This document shows positions 45,601 to 56,000 of a DNA stretch of 64,000 nt, one piece after another. Origin of the DNA: Alitta virens (Eukaryota; Annelida; Polychaeta; Phyllodocida; Nereididae); contig OW028577.1 in assembly GCA_932294295.1 (NCBI GenBank), positions 9,134,001-9,198,000 of the forward strand, given 5' to 3'. Below the pieces are notes generated by a model. It did not search any database and was not told where the DNA came from. It saw only the letters and a list, made by a program, of their open reading frames with translations. The translations under genes and the position numbers were made by a program. How positions within the stretch are numbered: position 1 is the first letter of the stretch; each line of letters opens with the position of its first letter.

Positions 45601-48600
45601 TTAGGGCATGGGAATTATGTTGAGTATTTTAGACACATTCCTAACTTTCTAGATCTTCTAGTGAACACAGTCAGAGGGTTATAGTATATAGCATCCTGTT
45701 GGTTAAGTGTTCTCAGCACCTCGCTTGGACGAAAAACATTGTATGAATGGTGGTTATTTATGTAATTTTGAAGAGGAAATGACCCTTGTTTTACTTGTGT
45801 GCCCAGTTGCCTTTTACAACCAGAGCCATACTGGCGCTATTGGTCGCCATCCGACTTTACCAGGTAGGCTGGCAGGTGCTGCCCTCTAGTAGAAACTCAT
45901 TGCTTTATTTACAGCACTTTACTCAGAGCTTCACATTCCGTTGTACAATACTAGAATAATGTGTCTGTTGTTGTAGTTGTACAATACACTTATATTAATG
46001 TCTGTTGTCACAATCTTGTCATTGATAATGCTTTACTAATATTTTTCACTCTATTTAATCACAATGTCCATCACTTGCATTTTGACTTCTTTTTTATTTG
46101 GCAGTAGAGGTCATTGATGTCAATTGGTTAATAAATCAGTTTAAGTGTAAAACACTTGTGTCAATTTTTGATCATGTACATTTTGATTTACTTATTGGGC
46201 CATGTCAAATCCTGTCTGTGTGTCTACTGAATTCATGTTGACAATCAAGGGTTTCTAAACTCTTCCATTTAAAGTTACTGAGAAGCTATTAACTGAAGTA
46301 ATAGGCACACAGTCACCACATAAGCATTTATAAGTGAACATGAGTTAACGTCTTGTTTCTTTTAAATGCTCTTTTATGGTGTATTGTATAAATTATTTAG
46401 ATGGAGTAGATAACCATTAAGATTCTGATGTCTGTCTTTCTGTCTGGAGCATGACTTCTACTTCTATGCTGACAAGATAATTCTGCGCTGTTCAATTAAT
46501 TATTAAGCTGTGGGATGGTAATGTAGAAGCTGGGTTGGGTAGGAATGACACTTCAAACAAATTGTCACGATGTCCTTACTCATTCAATCTCTCTTTCTGT
46601 GGTATCAATGGATCCCATTCTGCTAATGACAACATAATGTAGGTATGCTTCGAAGTTATGACAAGCGTGCTGCGTTACCTAGTCTCATGAAAGCAGGCAT
46701 GCAGCTTTCTATGCTGGGCTTCGGTGCCAGCCTTCGGCCAGGTCAGCTTCTACCACTTACTTTGCACATCTTATACTCACCAAAATTTCCAAAATGCATA
46801 CAGTCCAATTTTCGAAAATGAGTTTTTATTCTTGAGCTTGAATGATGTACAGATATCATAATAAATTTGCTTGTTTTGGACAAAGAACAGATTTTATAAG
46901 ATAGGATTCATAGGGCTGTCCTTAGCTTATTATTGCTAATCTATTAATTTGTTTATGTAATTTCAATGTATATGTGAGAGAATAATGCTTTGATCTAATA
47001 ACTGGTATGTTAGGAACAGTCAAATAAAGTGACAAATGCTGACTGAATGAGCATGGTTGTAAGAAACGTATTCAATTATCTTTTGGATAACACTTGAAAT
47101 GTTATCTTCTACAATATAAATTTGGCTGTATGTGTTTTGGACCTCCTTTATCGTTTTTGAGTAACCTTTCATTTGCTTTGAATTGCAGTGGTGCATTTTG
47201 CATTTGTTAGATTGCCTTGTAGCGTTCTTAGCTCTTAAGTTTTTGTTATAACTTCGGTTTTCTCTAAATATTTCTTGGGCCTTTTACAGTGTTTGCAAAT
47301 TGTTTTAAGTTTTTGAAGTCTCCTTGTTATTAAAATGACACCCTTTTTGGTACTTTTTCTTTTTCCATGGCATGAATTGTGATACACATTTCTACGACCG
47401 TTTGAATCTTTTGTGTCTGCACACCCTGGGAGGAACAATATATTAATTAATAACAGTCTCAAGATCCACATAAACAGAGCATTTAAGACAATTTACGTTG
47501 GTTGTGTACAATGTATATTGTATAGTCTACCAGATTTAAGCAAATTATTCACCTTAATTTGAAATGTTTCATCTCAAAACTTGCTTAAGACCTCTGTTAT
47601 GTTTTACTAAATATTAAATACTTTTTACTCTGATATTACATTTTTGCATTTTCAAGTTTGTGTGAATTTTAATATATGACGACAATTAAACAGTGAACCC
47701 GTTCAAAATTGTTTCTTCTTCAAATTTGTTTCAGCAAAGTCCAGCAAGTCCAGCCTGCCTAGAAGTATGTTTTTGTAGTCCAAAACTTTAACATTTCCCC
47801 ATCGGGTTTTAACACTGTTTAATTGTTAGTTTGATGTTTAATCTGTACTTAGAAGTGTTAAGAATTTGATTAACTAATACCTATTGTGCACCCTGCACCA
47901 AACACTTGGAATGTACACACAATTTAGGACAGCATTAGTGTTATGTTAGTTTTCTGTGTTGTCAGTTGTTTGATTTTTACTTGGAACAAGAAGCTACCTT
48001 CTGAAATGGATAGTAGCATTGATGGATATCACAACACATGAAATGAAAATGTATGTCCTTGGATGAACTAGAGAAGGACTGGACACTTCGAAAGTAATAA
48101 AACATTCATTATTAGGTGATTTAAGAAGAGTCAAATTCGCCCAGAGCTGGCCCAAGACTCCCTGCTGCTGTCTTAAATACCTTGATTCTTTGATGTTCAC
48201 ACCGGCTTCAGTGAGCACACCCCTCATCAGTGATGCCCTTCAGCAGTATTTAAATCCCTATATTCCAGAGTCAACCTTTTTTATTTCTTGTTGTATGTCA
48301 TTGGCATCACTGGCATCACTATCAGTGAACTCCGCTTGAGCCCAGGATTCTAAAAGTGTTTTTTACCGCATTTTTGAAATATGTTATCTTCATCATGTGA
48401 TAACTCAAGAAGCCCATTGGAAAGCTGAAATCCTTGTCTTTATAATGATTGTTATGTCACATGTGTCGTAAGTTGTCGAACGGAAATACAGGCATTCAAA
48501 GATGCCTAATTTTCAGCAGATTTGCACACGTGTCAGAACATTTTGATAAAAACTTGCCTATTTATATATTTCCCAAAATTTAGTTGCCTACAGACATAAA

Positions 48601-50119
48601 ATTTAAGTCTGAAAAACAATGAAGGGAAAAAAAAGTCTAGTTTATACTGTGCGCAGAGGAAAGATATGCATTTTGTTCGATATGAATACATATTTAGCAC
48701 CCCTTTCCACTGTTTCCCAGTGGAATCAATGAGGGGGAGTTTTAAACTTGGCTCATATTACATTATCATTAATTGGTCATTTGGAAGGCCGTGAAGCCCA
48801 GTATGAACCTTTAAAGTATCAAAGTGTCCAATCCTTTTCTAGTTCATCCAAGGTATGTCTTTGTGAATTGAATTCAGTTTTGATATTGTTGCTACAATCC
48901 ATGCATCATTTTCATAAGTCTGTATGGATAATTCTGTACTTCAAAATTGCAGACAAGTCTATGAATGAAAGTGAAGATAGCTCGCAAGAATTATGGGTAT
49001 ATAATGTGAAAGGAAAATGCTGTTTAATTTGGTTTGCAAAAGCACAATTGTGAACACCTGTGATTTATTGGTGGCGATTTCTATTTAAGTATTTGGGAAT
49101 TTCACCCTTTTCAGAAGTTAGTTTTTGTTCCTGTTTGTTGTTGGATTGGTGTGTGTTTACAATGTTTAGTTTTTATCTTGTGTAATTTCGAGTGCATTAC
49201 AATCATTTTTTGTAATACTTTGCATTGTGATAGAGATGTTTTTCATTAACATTTTGCTTTAACTTACAGCTGCCACTGCGCCAGGGAAATCTTTGGACCC
49301 TCTAGGCAAGAGACCAAACAGCCTTAGCGGAAACACAATCTCCGTTTTCGGCAGCACGGGATCTCTGACAACAAATCCGGGTAGTCGCAGTCCTCGTCAA
49401 GCTAGGTTGTTGGATGAGAGCTTGCTGTCTGACCCTACAGAATCACATAATTTATTGGAAGATGATCTGAAGTCAAAAGTTGTCTTTGACGTGGCTGGGG
49501 ATGCTGGGTAAATGCACAATTTTCTGAGACCTTTTTATCGGTCATTCTTAGAATATGCTAAATTTTTTAACATCGCTTGTGGCCAATATGTCAAGATAAG
49601 TGAGGAAACTATCTGTAATGCTGAGTAATGAATGAAGAGCACAGAAAAGTATCCTGAACTTTAGTTACCATTCTCAAAGATCCGTAAAAGGTTTAGTGAG
49701 ACTCATTCTGAGACCACTTAGTATTGTTATTGCATCTGATTTATGCTTTATTTATTTGTGTTTACAGCCAATACACCCAGTTTATTAACAGTCAAAATGG
49801 AGTCCCTAGTACACTTAAGGATGATGCTCTCAATACTCGCAGTGTAAGCATGGATGTCCCCAAGACAAACCGTCCAAAGCCCATGCCTTCTAGTTATTCT
49901 GAGAACAGTATCTTAAACAATTCCAGTAACCACGGCACTGTGTATCATCGTAACCCTTCACAGTCAAGTCTGAGTCCCAATAATCCTATCACCGAGGAAG
50001 AAAACTCCAGCCCTGAGTCAACGGACAGCTCTTTGTCTCGGGAAGAACCAACAAAACGCAAGAAAAAAGGAAAACTCATAAGAAAACTGTTTGGCAATGA
50101 TACTGAGAAAACTAAATAG
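36648..50119 (+). CDS. STIM: stromal interaction molecule (STIM), ER calcium sensor, ~16 exons
   Basis: Main form 702 residues. Exons: 36648-36756, 41509-41630, 41734-41848, 42702-42813, 42898-43010, 43103-43277, 43366-43444, 43534-43620, 43709-43849, one of 44059-44159 or 44643-44743, 45114-45244, 45432-45536, 46643-46741, 47735-47764, 49270-49507, 49768-50119; all GT-AG and in phase. It has a signal peptide (1-~28); a conserved luminal Cys pair (C38, C45, same C-x6-C spacing as human STIM1); a canonical EF-hand (DDDQNGNLDRSE, 63-74) and hidden EF-hand; a SAM domain (~117-187) with an NWT glycosylation site at 118; a TM helix (~199-216); a coiled-coil 1; the SOAR/CAD Orai-activating domain (~305-420); an acidic segment (DMDFADDD) resembling the inhibitory domain; and a Lys-rich tail (KRKKKGKLIRKLF) like the lipid-binding C-terminus of vertebrate STIMs. 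On ER calcium loss, STIM oligomerises and opens Orai channels at ER-plasma membrane contacts. Confidence 0.96.
36757..41508. other. STIM intron 1 (4.75 kb)
   Basis: AT-rich, no additional exon seen. It contains the 85-bp tandem duplication at 38676-38845. Confidence 0.75.
38676..38845. repeat. 85-bp perfect-length tandem duplication
   Basis: Two adjacent copies (38676-38760, 38761-38845) beginning TTAATTGATATCACTG and differing at a single position (CCC to ACC), so very recent. Confidence 0.95.
44059..44159 (+). other. STIM alternative exon 10A (Leu/STIM2-like)
   Basis: 101 nt, entering in phase 0 and leaving in phase 2, with acceptor GATATTCAG and donor AG|GTAAAC. It encodes 33 residues of the SOAR domain with the basic cluster GRVGKQRR and the motif FMGSLRVAH. 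The Leu aligns with the position that is Phe394 in human STIM1 and Leu485 in STIM2. It is homologous to exon 10B (11/33 identical residues) and occupies the same place in the protein. Confidence 0.85.
44643..44743 (+). other. STIM alternative exon 10B (Phe/STIM1-like)
   Basis: 101 nt, same phases as 10A, with acceptor GTGTTGTAG and donor AG|GTGAGC. It encodes EKIKRKRSSVLGSFRIAH, matching the polybasic KIKKKR and the Phe394 context of human STIM1, then DDTDHNIVKA. If 10A and 10B were both included, the frame shifts and a TAG appears within exon 10B; if both are skipped the frame also shifts. Confidence 0.92.
45807..45863 (+). other. possible STIM cassette exon (57 nt)
   Basis: Acceptor TGTGTGCCCAG and donor CCAG|GTAGGC. 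It enters and leaves in phase 1, exactly matching its neighbours (45536 and 46643). It would add 19 residues (reads VAFYNQSHTGAIGRHPTLP) to the disordered region after the SOAR domain. Not needed for an intact frame. Confidence 0.5.
45864..46642. other. STIM intron region
   Basis: Nothing recognisable between the candidate cassette exon and the next exon. Confidence 0.6.
46742..47734. other. STIM intron (1.0 kb)
   Basis: No further exon or repeat seen. Confidence 0.6.
47735..47764 (+). other. STIM 30-nt microexon
   Basis: Acceptor TTTGTTTCAG and donor AGAA|GTATGT. Phase 1 to phase 1, adding a basic Ser/Lys decapeptide (AKSSKSSLPR-like) to the C-terminal tail. It is optional by phase. Confidence 0.6.
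48044..48850. repeat. dispersed repeat family, copy 1 (in a STIM intron)
   Basis: Shares two blocks with 54940-55575 in the same order: a ~110-bp block starting GGATGAACTAGAGAAGG and running through GTCAAATTCGCCCAGAGC, and, ~450 bp later, a ~200-bp block with TTTAGCACCCCTTTCCA ... AAAGTATCAAAGTGTCCAAT. No coding domain is evident. It could be part of an LTR or other retroelement. Confidence 0.75.
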
Positions 50120-51757
50120 CATTGCATTACTTAAATATTAAGTAAGAATGTGATTGGACTGCAAAGTATGTATGATCAAGAGAGTGTGAATGAAGGAACA
50201 AAGAATTACAGATGCGCTTGTGATGGATCATTTTGATGTTTAAATGTACGCAGTGATTGTTACATTTTTGTGGACTTCGTTATTTTCCTTTGGGTCACTT
50301 TCTGCTCCCAAATTATATACACTGTACATGTAAAATTGTACATAAATTATATATTTTTTTTTATATCACATTTTTGTCGATATACTGTATCATGATGTTA
50401 GTTATCTAGGTTGTTTTTCAAAATAATATCGTTGCATTGCTTAGTATTGTATTTATATGTGTTGTGTTAGCGCAGTTTTTAAGTTTCCGGTCTGACTCTA
50501 CGTTGATGTTGCATGTTGTGAGATATATAGTATCTGAAAAATACGCCAATACACTAATATGGGGGTTTCTAGTTATGCACTTTTCACTTTTTGTGTTCCT
50601 ACAATTCAGATATACAATATTTATTATGCATTTTCGTACTGTTAAATGTTTCTAGTGGTATGGGGTTGTGATAGAAGATTTTTGGCCAATGTGTTACTGC
50701 AGGTAGAGTTGCTACGAACATCTGTGATTGTATCGTTTGTTATATGCTACAAATTAAGAGCAATTATGCAAAAAATATGGATTTCTTTGTTGCGGTATGC
50801 TAATTAAAACTTTCATTAGGTGCTCTTTGTTTTCTTCTGTGCTTGTTAAAGCACATGAAGTAGTTGGTTGTGGCTTGTGCTCGTTTCTTATTGAATTGCA
50901 ACTTCATATGAAATAATGTTTTATGACAATTTTATGTTGTGAACTTGTGGCAATTCCAGTATGTTCAGTCTATTCCATTTCTTTGAATTTCTTTGATGTT
51001 TCCACATACAATTCTAGCTTTTGGAAAAGTATTATATTGTGCCTCGCGGTTTGAAATGCTGTGACACCTACCTGATGACTGATGTCAGACTTGTGATGTA
51101 GAATAGACTTCAATGTCTGCACTTCTCAAGCATTTTTATCTTCATTATTTGATTCTTTAGTGAAAAATAAGTACAAGGTAGTATATGGTAGGTGATTTTG
51201 TGTTAGTGACATTTCAGTCAATTACTAGACCAGAAGTTATTGGCATATTGAATGGGTTTATCCGACTTTAATGAGCATGAAATCTTAAGACAAAGACAAT
51301 GTTAAACAGTACAAATATTCTGCTGCTGATATCAAGTCTTAATTAAATGAATAATGATTAATTATGTATTAAAATGGTATTGCACATCTTCACAATTCTC
51401 TAGGTTTCACCATCTGTGCCAAAAGTGACAATTTGGAATGATGATCCTAAGGGTAAAAACCATAAGTTCTGTTAATTTGAGGTATAGTAGCCAGTCTTGC
51501 TTCCAAAGCCTTATTTATCAAATTGCCTAATTGTTTAAGCCCTAAATCTTTCCAATGTTGCTCTGTGCAATTAAAGTGACTATTTTACATTGCAAGATGT
51601 ATATATATATATGTTCAAATTGCTTCATTTCTATGCTGCTCAATTCCAAAAATCTTCGAAGTACTGTAATAAATAGATAAAATACTGTATTCAATTGCTC
51701 TGTGCGGAATTATGTTCTCAAGTACCCTGTATTATCAATATTTATTATGAAATATGC
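50120..51757. other. STIM 3' UTR and downstream intergenic DNA
   Basis: No ORF of note. An ATTAAA at ~50802 and AATAAA at ~51668 are candidate polyadenylation signals for STIM. Confidence 0.5.
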
Positions 51758-51902
51758 AGCGGCGGATCCAGAAAATTCCAGACGGGGGCGCTGACATTTA
51801 ATTGTCAGTGCCTCTCCCTGACTGATGGCCAGTATTGCAATGTAAAATCAGCGCCGAATGGGGGGCGTGCGCCGGCGGCGCCCCCCTCTGGATCCGTGCC
51901 TG
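51758..51902. mobile_element. short MITE with GGCGGATCCAGA ends
   Basis: About 145 bp, much more GC-rich than its surroundings, with inverted ends (CAGCGGCGGATCCAGA ... TCTGGATCCGTGCCTG) and inner pairing GGGGGCGC / GCGCCCCCC. ATATG lies on both sides. This is the appearance of hAT-like MITEs common in animal genomes. Confidence 0.6.
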
Positions 51903-53033
51903 ATATGGTCTCTGTAGGTTAGAAATTTTCATGTATGGTCAAATTTCACTGGAAGAAAATAAAAAAGAACAAGACAAGTCTGTTAAGTGTTATTTTAATC
52001 TCAGTTGCGGTTTTGACTGAATGTACACAGTATAATTAATTTATATGAATTAGTATATGCAAGAAACACAATTCACAGAATACTGTCCGGTGGAACTTCA
52101 ATCTCAGCTTGGAAATATTGACACATGTATATAATTATGATATATGACTCAAAAATGAGCAAACAATTCTGTTTGAAGAATGTAATAATTAGATATCCAT
52201 ATTTTTCAATGACAACTACCAAATAAGGATGTTTTCTGTCTGTGTAAATTTCCCAGGTATTCTCATTTTTAGAAAGATATGGAGACTTAATTTGTTTATT
52301 TTATTTTTTGTACTACCTGGATGATTCATTAGTAATAAGGATGTTCTCCATTTTGAAAATGCTTTTACAGTATGTGAATTTCATCCAAGGGTGTGTCACT
52401 TTTCTTCCAGTGACAATTTTTAGGCGCTGAAAAGAGAATTTAAGCGTTACAATAATCTCCAATTTTAACAGCCAGGAATTGACAGCTTCCTTGGACGTTA
52501 GTTTGTTGTCTTGATCCTTTCGTTGGTCTTGCTGGTTAAATAAGGTCTAACCTCACAGCTGACCTTGTCGTTGAATTTCATTCTGAATGCAGTTGTGTGA
52601 AACTAGAATCTGAAGTCCATGAAAAGTTTAACTGCAGTTTCATATACAATGTACATGAATGTCTTGAGGCAAAATATATAATAAATGGAATTCTCTCCTA
52701 ATGAAGTCAAAGGCTCTGACACTGTTTGTTCTTAACAGCACCTGTCGTCAGTTTGCATGCCTGACAAATCTGACATTCAGCTCTACTGCTTACATGGATT
52801 TCAGTGTGAAATCTGCTTTGATAGTGGCATGGTTCCACTTCCTTAATCCATTCATTTTGAGTTCCATTGATTGCAAATGTCTGTGTGCAAATGTGTGGAG
52901 TATTTGAAAGAGTACTTGTAGGATAGCAGTTAGGTGATAAACCCTGTCCCCAGTAAATAAATGCTGCCATAGTCATTGCACGTTAGTTCTGAAAAAATTG
53001 TTCTTCAGATTTTGCTGCTGTAGATATAATGCT
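51903..53033. other. intergenic / 3' region of the minus-strand gene
   Basis: AT-rich; no gene or structured repeat seen. Confidence 0.55.
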
Positions 53034-56000
53034 CTATAACCTCGAAGATATTTCTTGCTGGCTTTCACATGTTTCAGTTCCAGACATAACCATATAAGAC
53101 ACGGGTTCTTCATATGAAGGTTGCTCTTCCGGGATTCTTTCGATTGGGGACCGTAATCTCACCGATGCTGCATGCGACCTAAGTGGCAATGGTGCTGTTG
53201 GCAACTTCTGCATCAGACTGCCGAGGTCTGGTGCACTTACCCCACTTGCCCCGCAGTGAACGGTCAGTTGGCCCCTTGTCCAAACAATTTGGAAGTGTCG
53301 TAGACTTCCTTCATACCTGCAAAACATTTAGAAATGATACAAACTCCAACACAGTATCATGGTGTCAAGCATCCATTAAGTCAACCCTTGTCAGCTAATT
53401 TAGTAAGGCCAATTTAAATGGTTTGCATATTGATTTGGCTAATTTGTGGTGGCCTCAATCGAAAGGAAGCTTTTAGGCAGGTGTAATATGATAGAAATAT
53501 TGTATTTAAATGTCAATTAATATATGGAATACTTACGTAACAGATGCCACTAATCTCTGTCGGCCATATTGCCAAACAATATATCGTCCGTCTTTTTCAC
53601 CGAACCGCGCCAGGAGTTTCGTGTGCTGCAAATTGTAATCATTTTTGCTCGGTCAATGCAACTTGCATACAATTTTTGAACGTCCGATATGTTAATGCAT
53701 TAACTTCTAGTGAATTGATTCTTACCGCTGCTCGGATGTGGTGATCAGTAGGAAGATCCCAGAAACCTTTGACATTTCTTGCTGCTGCCATTATATCACT
53801 GGGTATGTGAGCTGTCCTGTAATAAAATAATTAAAGTCAGTGGCATGTTGTTGGTATTTGGACGGTATAGTTGCGTGGTTCAACTTTAAATTGTTCAGGC
53901 CTTCACTAAGGGCAGCTTTATCGGTCAATCAGGAGGTATTTTTCTCGTGTAATTGTGAGAATACTAACATAGTTTCTGCATATCAGACGAAGTAAAAGTG
54001 CTTTACTGCATCTATTAAGTAAGAAACAAATGTATTGTGAACCTATATTGACATAAAAAGGTCCCTGCTAGTGAACAAGCAGTGGAAAACTTGCCTGAAA
54101 GAATTGTGATTCTCATATTCAACTGGTTCGTCTTCTCCGTCGGATACATCTGACATGTGTAGCTGTTGCTGTGAGCTAAGCTTTCGTTGCCGGTGGTCAT
54201 ATGTGAACCTTTGCGTTTGAATTCGTGGTGGTGTTCTTGGTGGTTTTTGTGGTATTGATCTTGGTGGTACACGTTGCATCGCTGGTGGTGTTGGGGGCGG
54301 TGTAAATGGTGGAGAAGGTGGTGCTGATGAGTAAACCGAAGACTCGGCGGCTTCGGAGAATGTGCTGATGGCGTCGCTGTCGTCTTCTGTCCCATCGACA
54401 TCTGATGGGTAGCCTTGTGGGCGCATGTACATTTTCGTATTGTCTCCGATTTGCATCATGATCGTTGTGCGAATTCGAGTTGGTCCTGACTTAGTGCTTG
54501 TAGTTTGTGTGACCTGGCTTCTTCGGGTAGACTCTGTCAGTCTTAACTGTACTACTCCCTGTAGTGAAAGATACGAAACAATTCCATATCATATTGTTGT
54601 ATGACTTCGTAATACTGATAAGTTGTTATTCACACTTCCTGTTTCAGGCGAACCTTTGCTACAACAGGACAACTAAACCCCCGGGAAGTGTTAGACTTCC
54701 AAATAATACGCGGCTTTTAACAGCAAAAGAAATCGCCATACTTTCTTGGCCACATGCCAATATTGCCAGCAGAAGCAACAGTGCATGAACTTCTTCTACT
54801 GATCGATTTATATTTAATGTGGCCATTGGGCTCAGGTACATCATATTCCAATGCATTTTAATGTATTTATTAGCATTAGGTATGACGTCACACCCAAATA
54901 ATGTTAGAAATATGTTCAAGGTTTATTTACACATTGGATGATTCAGGATGAACTAGAGAAGGGCTGGACACCTCGAAAGTAATAAAACAATATTCATTAT
55001 TAGGTGATTTAAGAAGAGTCAAATTCGCCCAGAGCTGGCCCAACACCCCCTTCTGCTCCTTTATATACATTGAACTAGCCCCATATGGGACTAGCTCATG
55101 CCTAATTTTCAGTGGCTGTGTAGCCATATATTCACATAGATTTGTGTTAAATGTAACCAAAGGCAAAATATTCACAGAAAAGCGGTTTCATAAGTGACTG
55201 ACATGAGAGGTGAGTAGGACATCGTTGCAGTCTGTATTAATTAATTAAAACAAAAAACGTGAGTAGTTATCAAATTCATTATGACACTTAGATCTGTGTA
55301 CATCAAATGGACATCTTCCTAACATTCTAATTAAGTATTGTAGTCTATAATTGAGATGCCTCTAGATAAAAAAAAAAGTTTAAATCTGAAAAACAAGATA
55401 TGCATTTCGGTCTTTATGAATACATAATATATTATTTAGCACCCCTTTCCATTGTTTCCTAGTGGAATCAGTCAAGGGGGGGGGGGGGGGGGGTCTAAAA
55501 CTTTGCTCATTTTACAGCAGGAAGGTCGTGAAACGCAGCCTGAACCTTTGAAGTATCGAAGTGTCCAATCATTCATCCATGTTTACATATTAATCCCAAA
55601 TAAACATGTTTTCACCGTGTATACACTGTAGATCATGGTACTTCCTAAAACCAGTTTTACAAAGTTCATCATTAGTTTTAGTTGGATTGTATAAATAGAG
55701 AGTTTGTAATTACCTCATATCCTTAACCCAGTTAACTTAAAATACATGGATACTTACAGGAGACCGCACTGTCTCAAGTATGCCAAATAGATTATGACTA
55801 ACGGATGACTTCACATGGGTAATGGCCAAATACACTGACACTAGGTCATGCATGTAGACAACTTCACCGAGGCTTTTTGTAATGTGTGAGAACTTTTGAA
55901 ACGTGGCATAATGAAAATATTTGTATATCTTCATTCTCAGAATTTATTACGCTAAGCTAGAAATTCCTAGAAGATCATAGTGTGCTTCTTATATGTGAAT

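Noticed and set aside
48748..49053. Possible additional STIM exon with a TCCAAG|GTATGT donor
   Set aside because: The sequence belongs to a dispersed repeat also found at 55500-55575 and has no fitting acceptor.
54015..54401. 128-aa His-rich minus-strand frame
   Set aside because: Alternative frame of the proline-rich exon of the adaptor gene.
55737..55934. Possible exon of the minus-strand adaptor gene ending CCT|GTAAGT
   Set aside because: No acceptor gives a phase compatible with the flanking exons, whereas the exons at 56635-56822 and 54095-54558 join directly in phase 0.
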